A DNA stretch of 64,000 nt from Eubacteriales bacterium (GTDB taxonomy: Bacteria > Bacillota > Clostridia > Oscillospirales > Oscillospiraceae), in assembly GCA_030531505.1 (NCBI GenBank), contig JAUNNH010000002.1:113281-177280 (forward strand). The letters run 5' to 3'. Positions 52,329 through 61,706 of the stretch are shown here, one piece after another. Below the pieces are notes generated by a model. That model saw only the letters and a list, made by a program, of their open reading frames with translations. It was not told the DNA's origin and searched no databases. Position 1 is the first letter of the stretch; each line of letters begins with the position of its first letter. The translations under genes were made by a program, and so were the position numbers.

Positions 52329-54128
52329 TCAGCCCAGCAGCGTACCCAGCTCCTCCACGAGCTCACCGAAGAGCGCGAGGGCAGCGTTCACCGGCGCGGG
52401 GGAGGCCATGTCCACGCCTGCGATTTTCAGCAGGCTGATCGGGTCGGCGCTGGAGCCGCCGGAGAGGAAACGCTTGTAGTCGCGCACGGCGCTCTCCCCC
52501 TCGGTGAGGATGCGGTCGGCGATGGCGACGGCGGCGGAGAAACCGGTCGCGTACTGGAAAACGTAATAGTTATAGAAGAAATGGGGGATGCGCGCCCATT
52601 CAAGGGAGATTTCCTCGTCGGATACCATGTCCGGTCCGAAGTAGAGCCGGTTGAGATCTCTGTATTTCTCGCAGAGTGTCTCGGCGGTCAGCGTCTCTCC
52701 GGCCTCGGCGAGACGGCCCATCATAAGCTCGAACTCGGCGAACATGGTCTGGCGGTAGACGGTACCCTTGAACTTGTCGAGGAAGTGGTTGATGAGATAG
52801 GCGCGGGTGCGTTTGTCGGTCGTCCTGCTCAGCAGGTGGCGCATCAGCAGCACCTCGTTGCAGGTGGAGGCGACCTCGGCCACGAAGATCACATAGTCGC
52901 TGGTGCAGACCGGCTGGCGCTGCACGCTGTGGTAGCTGTGCAGAGCGTGGCCCATCTCGTGCGCCAGGGTGAAGAGACTGTCGAGGGTGTCCTTGTGGTT
53001 CAACAGCACATAGGGGTGCGGCCGGGCGATGCCGGAGCAGTAGGCACCGCTGCGCTTGCCGCGGTTCTCATAGACGTCGATCCAGCGGTTCTCGAAGCCC
53101 TCCCGCAGCAGCGCCGTATAGTCCTCGCCCAGGACGCCGAGCGCCTCGAGCACGGTCTGCTTCGCCTCCTCAAAGGGGATGCTGACCGCGGCGTCGGAGA
53201 CGATGGGCGCGTACACGTCGTACATGTGCAGCTCCTCCACCCCGAGCAGCTTCTTGCGCAGCGCGACATAGGCGTACATCTTGTCGAGGTTTTGGTGGAC
53301 GGCTTCGATCAGGTTGTGGTAGACGGCCGGCGGGACCTCGGTCCCATCGAGCGCCGCAGCGAGCGTGCTCTCGTAGCCGCGGGCTTCGGAGAAGAAGCGC
53401 AGGCCCTTGAACTGTCCGTTCAGCGTTGCGGCCGCGGTGTTGCGGAATTCGCCCAGACGGCCGTAATAGGCCTTGAAGGCGTTTTCACGGAGCACGCGAT
53501 CCGGACTCTCCAAGAGCGGCACGAAGCCGCCGTTCGTGATCGGGTGCATCTCGCCCTGTGCGTCGGCCGCGGCGGGGAAGCTGAGATCGGCGTTGGAGAA
53601 GACACTGCTGACGGTGTGCGGGGTCTCGGCTATCTCACCCGCGGCGGCCAGCAGCCGCTCCTCGGCGGGGGAGAGGATGTGCGCGGCGCGGCGGCGGATC
53701 TGATACAGACTGCGGCGATAGGTCTCCAGGGCCGGCTGCGCGACATAAAAGAGATTGAGCCGATCCTCGTCGAGCGCCATGATCTCCGGCGCGGCGAAGG
53801 CGGAGGCGGAGGAGACGGCCACGGCCAGACCGTAAGCCTTGCCGCGCAGGTCCTGATACTTTGCCTCCCCCATGTCCTCATCGCCCCGGCAGCTCGCGTA
53901 GCCCATGAGCCTGCCGATGCGCAGCTCGGCCTCGTCCTGCTCGCGCAGCCAGCTCAGCAGGGTCTCCGCGTCGTCGCCGAGATGGCCCCGGAACGCCTCG
54001 ATCTGCTCGGGCAGGGCCTTGAGCGCCTCGTACTCGGCGAGCCATGCCTCGTCGCTGGCAAATAGACCCTGCAGGTCCCAGGTGAATTCTGCGGGCACCT
54101 CGGCCCGGGATGCGTAAAAAACAGCCAT
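52329..54128 (-). CDS. pepF: Oligoendopeptidase F
   Basis: A 599-residue M3-family zinc peptidase that cleaves short peptides in the cytoplasm. The HEMGH zinc motif lies near residues 388-392 (LAHEMGHALHSYHS), with the third ligand Glu in EVASTCNEVLL. The N-terminal PepF domain is present. ATG 54128 follows GGAGG; longer in-frame starts run into the divergent promoter region. Length is typical. Confidence 0.92.
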   Translation of the reverse strand: MAVFYASRAEVPAEFTWDLQGLFASDEAWLAEYEALKALPEQIEAFRGHLGDDAETLLSWLREQDEAELRIGRLMGYASCRGDEDMGEAKYQDLRGKAYGLAVAVSSASAFAAPEIMALDEDRLNLFYVAQPALETYRRSLYQIRRRAAHILSPAEERLLAAAGEIAETPHTVSSVFSNADLSFPAAADAQGEMHPITNGGFVPLLESPDRVLRENAFKAYYGRLGEFRNTAAATLNGQFKGLRFFSEARGYESTLAAALDGTEVPPAVYHNLIEAVHQNLDKMYAYVALRKKLLGVEELHMYDVYAPIVSDAAVSIPFEEAKQTVLEALGVLGEDYTALLREGFENRWIDVYENRGKRSGAYCSGIARPHPYVLLNHKDTLDSLFTLAHEMGHALHSYHSVQRQPVCTSDYVIFVAEVASTCNEVLLMRHLLSRTTDKRTRAYLINHFLDKFKGTVYRQTMFAEFELMMGRLAEAGETLTAETLCEKYRDLNRLYFGPDMVSDEEISLEWARIPHFFYNYYVFQYATGFSAAVAIADRILTEGESAVRDYKRFLSGGSSADPISLLKIAGVDMASPAPVNAALALFGELVEELGTLLG

Positions 54129-54216
54129 AGTAGCCTCCTGCAATTTTAATAGTTCTGCGCCTATCTTACCACAGCTTTCCCTGTCCCGCAAGAAAGGATG
54201 CGCCGCCGCGTTTTAC

Positions 54217-54245
54217 TTGCTTTTCCCCGCATTCGCGTATATAAT
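54217..54245 (+). promoter_or_regulatory. Promoter of the SpoVB-like gene
   Basis: TTGCTT (54217-54222), 17 bp, TATAAT (54240-54245). Confidence 0.65.
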
Positions 54246-54279
54246 GATTATTTGTAATTCTTTCCCCGGGAGGAAAAGC

Positions 54280-55941
54280 ATGGCGGAACATAAAGGCCAG
54301 AACTACCTGCACGGCGCCGCGATCCTGACGGTGGGCGTCATCATCATGAAGCTTCTGGGCTTCATCTATAAGATCCCGCTCGGGAACATCCTCGGCGACG
54401 AGGGCTATTCCATGTTCACGAGCGCCTACAATATCTATTACGTGTTCTTTACCCTCGCCACGGCCGGTCTGCCGGTGGCGCTCTCGCGCCTCGTGGCGGA
54501 GGCGGACGCCAACGGCCGGATCCGGCAGGAGGAAAAGACCTTCCGTGTCGCCCTCGTGAGCTTTACGCTGATCGGCCTGGTCTTTGCGGCGGTGCTGTTC
54601 TTCTTCCCGCACTGGCTCGCCGCCGTCTATCTGGAGAACCCCGATGCGGCGCCCAGCGTCCGCGCCATGGCGCCGGCGATCCTGCTGGTCTGCATGGTCT
54701 CGGCTTACCGCGGCTATTGCCAGGGCAACGGCAACATGCTCCCCACCACGGTGGACGAGGTGCTGGAGGTCCTCTTCAAAGTCATCTCGGGCCTCGTGAT
54801 CGCCTCGCTGGTCCTGCGCTCCTACCCGCCGAAGCATCCGATGGCCCTGCCGATGGGCTCTGCCGGCGCGATCCTCGGCGTCTCCATCGGCTCGGTGGTG
54901 TCGCTGTTGTACATGGTGTTCTACAAGCGCCGCCACTATAATCGCCTGGCCGCACCCTACACGGCCGGCGTCGTGCGCGCTACCGGCATCCCCGGTGATG
55001 CGGAGCGGGTCGACCCCGCCATGAAGATCGTGCGTGATCTCTTCCGCATCGGTATCCCCGTCGCCTTCGGCGCCTGCATCCTGGCCCTGCTCAACAGCGT
55101 CGACTCCAAGCTCTGCATGAACCGTCTGCAGAGCGCCGCCGGCTTCAGCTACCGGGAGGCCAAGGTACTCTACGGTGTGTATGGCAAGGCCCAGACGCTC
55201 TTTAATCTCCCGGCCGCCTTCATCACGCCCCTTACCATCTCCATCGTCCCCGCGATCTCCGGAGCCCTGGTGAAGGGCGAGCGCCGGAACGCCGCCAAGG
55301 TCTCGGAGGATTCGCTGCGCATCGCCTCCGTGATCGCGGCCCCGATGGGCGTCGGGCTCGCGGTGCTCTCTCAGCCCATCATGCACGTCCTCTATCCGGG
55401 CAGCCATCTGGCCGGCCCGCGGCTGCTCGCGGTGATGGGCATCGCCTCCTTCTTCGTCTGCCTCGTCTTGCTGGAGAACGCGATCCTCCAGGCCTCCGGG
55501 CGCGAGAAGCTCACGATGCTCACGCTTATCACCGGCGGGCTGGTGAAGATCGTAGTCAACTGGTTCCTCGTGGCACAACGGCCCATCAACATCCATGGCG
55601 CGCCGATCGGCACGCTGGTCAGTTATGTCGTGATGGCGGTCATGGACTATGCCTTCCTCTGCGCGGCGCTGGAACGGCATCCGCGGCTGGGCGGCATCCT
55701 GCTCAAGCCCCTCTTCGCCTCGGCGATCATGGGCGCGGCGGCCTGGGGCAGCTACGGCCTGCTTGAGCGCGTCCTGCCGATCCCCGGACGGCTGCACACA
55801 CCGCTGTGCATGCTGGCGGCGATCCTGCTCGCGGTGCTCATCTATGTGGTTTTGATGGTCACGCTGCGCATGATCACGCGGGAGGATATGGCCCTGATCC
55901 CGGGCGGAGATAAGCTCGCGCGGCTCCTCCGTATGCACTGA
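54280..55941 (+). CDS. SpoVB/MurJ-like polysaccharide flippase
   Basis: A 553-residue MOP-superfamily protein with about fourteen membrane segments. GAAILTVGVIIMKLLGFIYKIPL and SMFTSAYNIYYVFFTLATAGLPVALSRLV near the N-terminus match stage V sporulation protein B and YabM. Such proteins flip lipid-linked precursors for spore cortex or wall synthesis. GGGAGGAAAAG precedes ATG 54280. HU and RqcP follow, similar to the yabM-yabN-yabO order of bacilli but without the MazG-like gene. Confidence 0.87.
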   Translation: MAEHKGQNYLHGAAILTVGVIIMKLLGFIYKIPLGNILGDEGYSMFTSAYNIYYVFFTLATAGLPVALSRLVAEADANGRIRQEEKTFRVALVSFTLIGLVFAAVLFFFPHWLAAVYLENPDAAPSVRAMAPAILLVCMVSAYRGYCQGNGNMLPTTVDEVLEVLFKVISGLVIASLVLRSYPPKHPMALPMGSAGAILGVSIGSVVSLLYMVFYKRRHYNRLAAPYTAGVVRATGIPGDAERVDPAMKIVRDLFRIGIPVAFGACILALLNSVDSKLCMNRLQSAAGFSYREAKVLYGVYGKAQTLFNLPAAFITPLTISIVPAISGALVKGERRNAAKVSEDSLRIASVIAAPMGVGLAVLSQPIMHVLYPGSHLAGPRLLAVMGIASFFVCLVLLENAILQASGREKLTMLTLITGGLVKIVVNWFLVAQRPINIHGAPIGTLVSYVVMAVMDYAFLCAALERHPRLGGILLKPLFASAIMGAAAWGSYGLLERVLPIPGRLHTPLCMLAAILLAVLIYVVLMVTLRMITREDMALIPGGDKLARLLRMH

Positions 55942-55984
55942 CGCCCTTTTTTTCGGAAAAACGTCGGGAAATGCAGAAAACCAC

Positions 55985-56013
55985 TTGATAAAGCTGCAAT
56001 AATATGGTAATAT
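55985..56013 (+). promoter_or_regulatory. Promoter of the HU gene
   Basis: TTGATA (55985-55990), 17 bp, TAATAT (56008-56013). The leader folds as TGAGT (56042-56046)/ACTCA (56069-56073) enclosing GCCCG-TTTTT-CGGGC (56052-56066). Confidence 0.7.
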
Positions 56014-56113
56014 GCTCCCGTTGCGTGATATCGCATAAATGTGAGTATTCAGCCCGTTTTTCGGGCAGACTCATTAAGAAAAGGCCGTGTGCCAAAAACA
56101 GGAGGAATATACA

Positions 56114-56389
56114 ATGAATAAAGCTGAACTCATCGCCGCTGTTGCTGAGAAGTCCGGTCTGACCCGCAAGGATAGCGAGAAGGCCGTCAACGCCACCTTC
56201 GACGCGATCACCGAGAGCCTGAAGAAGGGCGAGAAGGTCGCTCTGGTCGGCTTCGGCGCTTTCGAGGTCAAGGAGCGCGCCGCCCGCGTTGGCCGCAACC
56301 CCCAGACCAAGGAAGAGATCACCATCCCCGCCGCTCGCGTTGCTTCCTTCAAGGTCGGCAAGGCCCTCAAGGACTCCGTCGCGAAGTAA
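56114..56389 (+). CDS. HU-family DNA-binding protein
   Basis: A 91-residue HU protein: [27 protein letters not shown] helices, [20 protein letters not shown] beta-arm with the DNA-intercalating Asn-Pro, and the closing FKVGKALKD. It bends and compacts DNA. AGGAGG lies nine bases before ATG 56114. Codon bias is strong. It has its own terminator, so rqcP is partly insulated from it. Confidence 0.95.
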   Translation: MNKAELIAAVAEKSGLTRKDSEKAVNATFDAITESLKKGEKVALVGFGAFEVKERAARVGRNPQTKEEITIPAARVASFKVGKALKDSVAK

Positions 56390-56403
56390 GAAAAGAGAGA
56401 GAT

Positions 56404-56439
56404 CGGCTGCGCGTCTGCGGGCGCGCAGCCGTTTTTATT
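56404..56439 (+). terminator. Terminator of the HU gene
   Basis: CGGCTGCGCG (56404-56413) pairs with CGCGCAGCCG (56422-56431), followed by TTTTTATTT. Confidence 0.82.
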
Positions 56440-56464
56440 TCCGGAGAAGAGGAGGGAGCGCCCT

Positions 56465-56707
56465 ATGCGGCTGGATAAATATCTCAAGGTCTCCCGGCTC
56501 ATCAAGCGGCGTACCGTCGCCAACGATGCCTGCGACGGCGCGCGCGTCTCGGTGAACGGGCGGCCGGTCAAGGCCAGCTATCAGGTCAAACTCGGCGACG
56601 TGATCGAGATCGCGTTCGGCCAGCGTACGCTGAAGGTCGAGGTGACGCAGATCAGCGAGACCGCCGGCAAGGCCGACGCCCCGGCTATGTACAAGGAACT
56701 GGCATAA
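56465..56707 (+). CDS. rqcP: RqcP-like S4-domain RNA-binding protein
   Basis: An 80-residue protein that is almost entirely an S4 domain: MRLDKYLKVSRLIKRRTVANDACDG and VSVNGRPVKASYQVKLGDVIEI. The size and the neighbouring SpoVB and HU genes fit RqcP (YabO), which helps add alanine tails to peptides on stalled large ribosomal subunits. GAGGAGGG precedes the ATG. The usual downstream yabP and yabQ sporulation genes are not present here. Confidence 0.87.
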   Translation: MRLDKYLKVSRLIKRRTVANDACDGARVSVNGRPVKASYQVKLGDVIEIAFGQRTLKVEVTQISETAGKADAPAMYKELA

Positions 56708-56743
56708 AAAAGAACTTCGAACATCGTTCGAAGTTCTTTTTTG
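56705..56743. terminator. Bidirectional terminator
   Basis: AAGAACTTCGAAC (56710-56722) and GTTCGAAGTTCTT (56726-56738) with loop ATC, flanked by A- and T-runs, between convergent rqcP and the macro-domain gene. Confidence 0.88.
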
Positions 56744-56748
56744 TTGCT

Positions 56749-57456
56749 TTACCAGATGTCTTTTTCCCAGATCTGCCGCAGCCGCGCGATCTCACTGTCT
56801 GGGAGCGGCGGGCGAAGCGGGTCGTTGCCTTCGCGGTAGCAGGCCTCAAAATAGGGGATCGTGTCAGCGTATTCGATCTCGGGGCGCAGATCCACCCGCG
56901 CGTAGAGTCCGTTGTCGAGCGCGAAGAGCGCATGATCGCGGTAATAGCCGATGTAGGATACGATCTGCGGACGGTGATAGGGCTCCTCGCTCAGCGCCAG
57001 CAGCTCCGGTGTCTCGGCCAGGAACACGACCTCCAGCCCGGCGCGCTCCGCCGCCGTGAGCGCGACGTGCACGGCCTCCGGCTGCGGGAAGTGAAAGTAC
57101 AACGCGGAGAGGAAGGGGGTAACGACGCGGCGGCAGCCGTGTTCCGCGGCGAGGGCAAAGACGCTCTCGTAGCAGCGGCGCAGCGCCAGCAGCTCGTTGG
57201 CCTTGCCGGTGAGCCAGCGCGGGATCGCCGTGAGAAGGACCTGCTCGAAGGGCAGACCGCAGCTCCCCACCGCGGCGGCGCTGCCGACCGCGATGAAGCG
57301 CTGCCGCCGGATCGCATCCCGCAGCGCCTCGCCCCCGGCCTCCTCGAGCCGCAGACCGACCGGATTCTCCGCGACGCGCATGGTCATCTCGAGCCCGAGC
57401 ACCGCGGCGTCCGCCTGCACGGACAGGATATCCTCCCGGGTGACGATAGGGGACAT
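56749..57456 (-). CDS. Macro-domain protein
   Basis: A 235-residue protein. The first 150 residues resemble a macro (ADP-ribose-binding) domain: VTREDILSVQADAAVLGLEM at the start, then GGEALRDAI, FIAVGSAAAVGSCGLPFEQVLLTAIP and CYESVFALAAEHGCRRVVTPFLS. The usual NAAN Asn stretch is replaced by LGLEM, so binding may differ. A C-terminal extension of about 85 residues (YHRPQIVSYIGYYRDHALF and onward) is unfamiliar. It is divergent from the deacylase gene. Confidence 0.68.
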   Translation of the reverse strand: MSPIVTREDILSVQADAAVLGLEMTMRVAENPVGLRLEEAGGEALRDAIRRQRFIAVGSAAAVGSCGLPFEQVLLTAIPRWLTGKANELLALRRCYESVFALAAEHGCRRVVTPFLSALYFHFPQPEAVHVALTAAERAGLEVVFLAETPELLALSEEPYHRPQIVSYIGYYRDHALFALDNGLYARVDLRPEIEYADTIPYFEACYREGNDPLRPPLPDSEIARLRQIWEKDIW

Positions 57457-57533
57457 GACAAGCGCCTCCTTTCTCTTCCTGGATCCACTGTATCACAGTT
57501 CGCCCTTTCACGCAAGAGAAGGCAAGAAAGCGG

Positions 57534-57563
57534 TTGACGGCGGACACACCGAGGCGGTAAAAT
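57534..57563 (+). promoter_or_regulatory. Promoter of the deacylase gene
   Basis: TTGACG (57534-57539), 18 bp, TAAAAT (57558-57563). Confidence 0.6.
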
Positions 57564-57594
57564 CAATACAGAACAAAACCGGAAAGGGGAAAAC

Positions 57595-59181
57595 ATGATG
57601 AAGATCCTGTTCAAAAACGGCACGATCTATGACGGCAGCGGCACGAAGCCGCAGGTGGGTGACGTGCTGATCGAGGACGAGCGCATCCTCGCCGTCGGCG
57701 GCGAGATCACGGAGGCGGCGGACAAGGTCGTGGATATCCGCGGGCTTCAGATCTGCCCGGGCCTGATCGACGCCCATTCGCACAACGACTTCTTTTACGA
57801 CCGCGAGGATGCGGAGAAATTCTATCGGCCCTTCATCGAGCAGGGCATCACCACGCAGATCACCGGCAACTGCAGCTTTTCCCCCTTCGGCATGGACGCG
57901 GATACGCCCCACCGGGACAAGCTCGGCGGCGGCCTCTTCGATACGCTGCACCCCGGCAGCTTCGCGGCCTTCAAGGAGCGCGCAAAGGGCCGGCTCTTTG
58001 TGAACCTCGTCCCGCTGATCGGGCAGGGCTCGGTGCGCGCGGGCATCGCGGGCTACGATCCGACGCCCTTCACGCGCGAACAGATCGAGAAGGAGCTGTC
58101 CTTTGTGCGCGAGGCGATGGAGGGCGGCGCCTTCGGCGGGTCCTTCGGCTTCATGTATGAGCCGGACCGCTATGCCAAGGACGAGGAGATCACTGCCTTC
58201 GCGAAGGAGATCGCGAAATACGGCGGCATCCTCACGATCCATCCGCGCGCCTGCTCCATCGTGAGCGCGGACTACCCGCTGCTGACGAAGAAGTCCCACC
58301 TCGAGATGGGCCTGGACGAGGCGGTGGAGATCCAGCATAAAGCCGGCTGCCGGCTGGAGTACAGCCACCTGATCTTCACCGGGCAGCGGAGCTGGAAGCT
58401 GCTCGACAAGATGCTCGCCGTCTTCCACCGCGAGCAGGCAAAGGGGAATCCCATCGCTTTCGACAACTACGCCTTCCACTACGGCGCCTCGGTCATCACC
58501 GTCGTCTTCCCGGAGTGGTACGCCTCCCTCACGCCCGAGGAGGCGAAAAAGCCCATCAATCGCTTCAAGCTCTCCCTCACCATCCTCATGTACCGCAAGG
58601 TCCTCGGCATCGACTGGGAGGACATGGTCGTGGCCTATATCTCCGACGAGCACCCGGAGTATGAGGGCAAGACCGTCGAACAGCTCGCGAAGGAGGAGGG
58701 TGTGTCGGAGCTCGATATGTACCTCAAGCTCGTCGAGCTCTCCGGCCGCGCGGGCAGCATCTACCTCGGCAAGTACTATAACGACGCGATCGTCCGCCGC
58801 CTGATGGAGGATGAGCTCTCCGTCTTCATGACGGACGCCTGGGTGGAGGAGAAGGGCCTGCAGAATATCGCCGCCTTCCAGACCTTCCCGCAGTTTTTCC
58901 TGCTTGCCCGGCGCTGGGGCATCCCCACCGAGACCGTGGTGCGCAAGATGACCGGCGCCACCGCCGACCGCTACGGCATCCCCGAGCGCGGCTATCTGAA
59001 GCCCGGCTTCAAGGCGGACATCACCGTACTCGACCCGGCCGCCCTGAAGGTCGACGAGTCGAAGCCTGATTTCCGCCCCGGCGGCATCGTGCACGTCTAT
59101 GTGAACGGCCGCGCCGTTCTGGAGAACGGTGTATACCGCGGCGGTACGGCGGGCGAGGTCGTGCTCAAGCACTTATACTAA
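57595..59181 (+). CDS. N-acyl-D-amino-acid deacylase-like amidohydrolase
   Basis: A 528-residue amidohydrolase-superfamily enzyme of the D-aminoacylase group. The metal-binding HSH of DAHSHNDFFYD (about 60-70) is present; TGNCSFSPFG contains the group's conserved Cys, and SFGFMYEPDRYAKDEEI, FTGQRSWKLL and the C-terminal KPGFKADITVLDP follow. It probably releases D-amino acids from acylated forms. Its last codons (Leu-Tyr-stop) are supplied by the end of an inserted repeat at 59173. ATG 57595 or 57598 may be used. Confidence 0.85.
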   Translation: MMKILFKNGTIYDGSGTKPQVGDVLIEDERILAVGGEITEAADKVVDIRGLQICPGLIDAHSHNDFFYDREDAEKFYRPFIEQGITTQITGNCSFSPFGMDADTPHRDKLGGGLFDTLHPGSFAAFKERAKGRLFVNLVPLIGQGSVRAGIAGYDPTPFTREQIEKELSFVREAMEGGAFGGSFGFMYEPDRYAKDEEITAFAKEIAKYGGILTIHPRACSIVSADYPLLTKKSHLEMGLDEAVEIQHKAGCRLEYSHLIFTGQRSWKLLDKMLAVFHREQAKGNPIAFDNYAFHYGASVITVVFPEWYASLTPEEAKKPINRFKLSLTILMYRKVLGIDWEDMVVAYISDEHPEYEGKTVEQLAKEEGVSELDMYLKLVELSGRAGSIYLGKYYNDAIVRRLMEDELSVFMTDAWVEEKGLQNIAAFQTFPQFFLLARRWGIPTETVVRKMTGATADRYGIPERGYLKPGFKADITVLDPAALKVDESKPDFRPGGIVHVYVNGRAVLENGVYRGGTAGEVVLKHLY

Positions 59182-59339
59182 TACCTAATAAAAACAAGAC
59201 AATCTTTGCGGCCAGAATTGTGCCATACTGCGTTGAGCTCCTTGACCATATATGTCCATTATGCTCTGCGGAGCCCGCCTTGTCTGACGCAATTCTGCCT
59301 CGCAAATCTTTGTCTGCTTTCTATCAGGTATTAGTATAA
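59173..59339. mobile_element. MITE-like element with TTATACTAATACCT ends
   Basis: A 167-bp non-coding element. TTATACTAATACCT at 59173 recurs inverted ending at 59339, and similarity between the arms continues about 50 bases inward (CAAGACAA versus GCAGACAA, CAGAATTG in both). The left end provides TAC-TAA, the last codon and stop of the deacylase gene. It is unrelated in sequence to the elements at 16380 and 47683. Confidence 0.72.
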
Positions 59340-59539
59340 TGATTATAAGATGGCGAAAAGCCAAAAAGCTTTTCGCCGCGCCGCTTTACGGCGCAGCAAA
59401 ACAGCTTGGCTGTTTTGCCATATACTCATTGCAATGAGCATTGGGCGAATGATTCTATGAATCATTCGCTGCCAAACCTGTCGTTTGGCAGCGAAATCAA
59501 TCGAAACCTCGATTGATTTCGCCATCCGATGGTCATTAT
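59336..59539. repeat. Seven-hairpin palindromic element
   Basis: Outer inverted ends ATAATGA-N6-GATGGCGA (59336-59356 with 59519-59539) enclose consecutive near-perfect hairpins: 59352-59377, 59378-59394, 59396-59418, 59425-59438, 59445-59469, 59468-59492 and 59493-59520. Almost every base is in a stem. There is no ORF of note. Its left end abuts the MITE at 59173-59339. Confidence 0.8.
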
Positions 59540-59561
59540 GATACGAAAACCCCATAAAGCG

Positions 59562-59597
59562 ACAGCGCCGTTGAGAGCCTTCTCAACGGCGCTGTTT
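59562..59597. terminator. Terminator near the YyaL gene
   Basis: ACAGCGCCGTTGAGA (59562-59576) and TCTCAACGGCGCTGT (59581-59595) with loop GCCT, followed by TTTT on the plus strand. It faces both the deacylase side and the convergent YyaL gene. Confidence 0.75.
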
Positions 59598-59620
59598 TCC
59601 GTAGCCATCAGGCTATGCCT

Positions 59621-61615
59621 TCAGCCGGGGAGCTCGTCCGCCGTGAAGGGCAGACCGCAGCTTCCGTTTTGACAGAGGTAGAAGGTTGGTTTGCCGTCCC
59701 GCTGCGCCATGCCCGCCGTGAAGGGGCAGAGCGCGGCGAGCGCCGCGTCCCCGGGGCGCTTCAGCAGCAGCGTAAGCTCGGGGGCGTAGGTGCCGGAGAC
59801 GGTCCGGAGCGCGGCGGGGACCTCCTCCGCCACACAGACCAGTTCCCGTGTCGGCCAGACGCTGCTCAGCAGGCCCAGCAGCCCGAACGAGATCCCGGCG
59901 GGCCAGCGCTCCGCCCGGGCGGCGAGGAAGGCGAGCAGCGCGCTGCGCCGCTCCTGCCAGACATTGTCCCCCGTGAGGCGGAAGAGCCGGTCGAAGAGCA
60001 GGGCCGCGGCGCTGTTGCCGGAGGGAAGAGCCCCGTCAAAGAGCGCCTGCGGGCGCTTGAGCAGCGCCTGGGCGCGGTCGGAGGTCTGATAGTAAGCGCC
60101 GCTGCCGTCCGCGAAGTGCGCGGGCAGCTCCTTTGCCAGACCGATCGCCGCCGCGATATGGGCGGGATCGAAGTCCGCACGGTAGAGCTCGAGGAAGCCT
60201 AGAGCCGTGAAGGCGTAATCCTCGAGCTGAGCGGGCAGGGGAGCGGCTCCATCCTCATAGCAGACCGCGCGCAGCGTCTCAGGCTCCGCTGCCCCCGCCT
60301 CCTTGAGCAGGAAGGCGGCGAGCTCACGGGCGCGCAGGAGATAGCGCCGGTCCTCAAAGGCCCAGGCGGCGCGGGCCAGCGCCAGCAGCATCAGCCCGTT
60401 CCAGCCCGTCAGAAGCTTGCGGTCCGTCCCGAGCGGGCAGCGCGCGGCGCGGTAGAGCCGCAGCCGCTCCCGGAGATCCGCGTAGCCCTCCGGCAGCAGG
60501 TTCCAGCGCTGGTTGAGCAGCAGGTTCGGGATGCTCTTCCCATGGAAGTTCCCCTCTGCCGTGATGTCGTAGCATTCGGCGAGGTGGCGGCCGTCGTCCG
60601 CGCCGAGGACCGTCCGCAGCTCGTCGGGCGTGAAGAGGTAGTATTTGCCCTCCTCGCCCTCGCTGTCGGCGTCCTGCCCGCTGTAAAAGCCACCGCTCTC
60701 CGCGCGCAGCTCGCGCAGACAGTAGTCGAGCGTCGCCTCCGCCACCTGGCGGTGGAGCGGCAGACGCCCCTCCTGCCAAGCCTCGGTGTAGCAGAGGGCG
60801 AGCAGGGCGTTGTCGTAGAGCGTCTTTTCAAAGTGCGGGGTCAGCCACTCCCGGTCCGTCGAGTAGCGCGCAAAGCCGCCGCCGATGTGATCGAAGATCC
60901 CGCCCCGGTACATCTGCCGGAGCGTGTGCTCCGCCATGGCACGCGCCGCCCTGTCGCCGGAGAGACGGGCGTAGCGCAGCAGGAAGAGGAGCTGATGCGG
61001 GCTCGGGAACTTCGGCGCCGTGCCGAAGCCGCCGTACTCCTTGTCATAGGAGTCCGCGAGCTGCGCGGCGGCCAGGCGCACGAGTTCCTCATCCGGCGCG
61101 GCCTTGCCCGGCGCGCGTTCCTCGCGCAGGAGCGCCGTGATCTGCTCCCCGGTTTTGAGAAGGGAAGCGCGGTCGTGCTGCCACTTCTCCGCGACGGCCC
61201 GGAGCAGGGGCAGCAGGCCAAGCTGGCGGGAGCGGCTTTCGCGGGGCAGATAAGTGCCGGCGAAAAAGGGCTTCTGCTCCGGCGTCATCAGGATGGTCAG
61301 CGGCCAGCCGCCGCTGCCGTTGAGCGCGGTGCAGACCTCCATATACACGGCGTCCACGTCCGGCCGCTCCTCGCGGTCGACCTTGACGGCGATGAAATCC
61401 CGGTTCAGCACGGCGGCGACCGCCTCATTCTCGAAGGACTCCTGCGCCATCACGTGGCACCAGTGGCAGGTGGAGTAACCGATGGAGAGGAAGACGGGCT
61501 TGTCCTCCCGGTGGGCGCGCTCGAAGGCCTCCGCGCCCCAGGGGTACCAGTCGACGGGGTTTTCCGCGTGCTGCAGCAGATAGGGTGAGCGCTCACGGCT
61601 CAGATGATTGGGCAT
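59621..61615 (-). CDS. YyaL-type thioredoxin-domain protein (DUF255)
   Basis: A 664-residue protein. The thioredoxin-like N-terminus has [16 protein letters not shown] and the CHWC active site (C50, C53), then [10 protein letters not shown] and [23 protein letters not shown]. The rest is an alpha/alpha-toroid related to N-acylglucosamine 2-epimerase ([30 protein letters not shown]-like). Bacterial and animal homologues (spermatogenesis-associated 20) are conserved but without proven activity. ATG 61615 is used; the gene is divergent from the UlaG-like gene. Confidence 0.88.
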   Translation of the reverse strand: MPNHLSRERSPYLLQHAENPVDWYPWGAEAFERAHREDKPVFLSIGYSTCHWCHVMAQESFENEAVAAVLNRDFIAVKVDREERPDVDAVYMEVCTALNGSGGWPLTILMTPEQKPFFAGTYLPRESRSRQLGLLPLLRAVAEKWQHDRASLLKTGEQITALLREERAPGKAAPDEELVRLAAAQLADSYDKEYGGFGTAPKFPSPHQLLFLLRYARLSGDRAARAMAEHTLRQMYRGGIFDHIGGGFARYSTDREWLTPHFEKTLYDNALLALCYTEAWQEGRLPLHRQVAEATLDYCLRELRAESGGFYSGQDADSEGEEGKYYLFTPDELRTVLGADDGRHLAECYDITAEGNFHGKSIPNLLLNQRWNLLPEGYADLRERLRLYRAARCPLGTDRKLLTGWNGLMLLALARAAWAFEDRRYLLRARELAAFLLKEAGAAEPETLRAVCYEDGAAPLPAQLEDYAFTALGFLELYRADFDPAHIAAAIGLAKELPAHFADGSGAYYQTSDRAQALLKRPQALFDGALPSGNSAAALLFDRLFRLTGDNVWQERRSALLAFLAARAERWPAGISFGLLGLLSSVWPTRELVCVAEEVPAALRTVSGTYAPELTLLLKRPGDAALAALCPFTAGMAQRDGKPTFYLCQNGSCGLPFTADELPG

Positions 61616-61632
61616 ATCCTTACACCTGTTTC

Positions 61633-61661
61633 TTTACATCAGAATCCCGCGGGGGTATAAT
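61633..61661 (+). promoter_or_regulatory. Promoter of the UlaG-like gene
   Basis: TTTACA (61633-61638), 17 bp, TATAAT (61656-61661). Confidence 0.72.
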
Positions 61662-61706
61662 GCTATTATAAACAGTTTATCCGGTTTTGGAAAGGAAATG
61701 TTTCCC

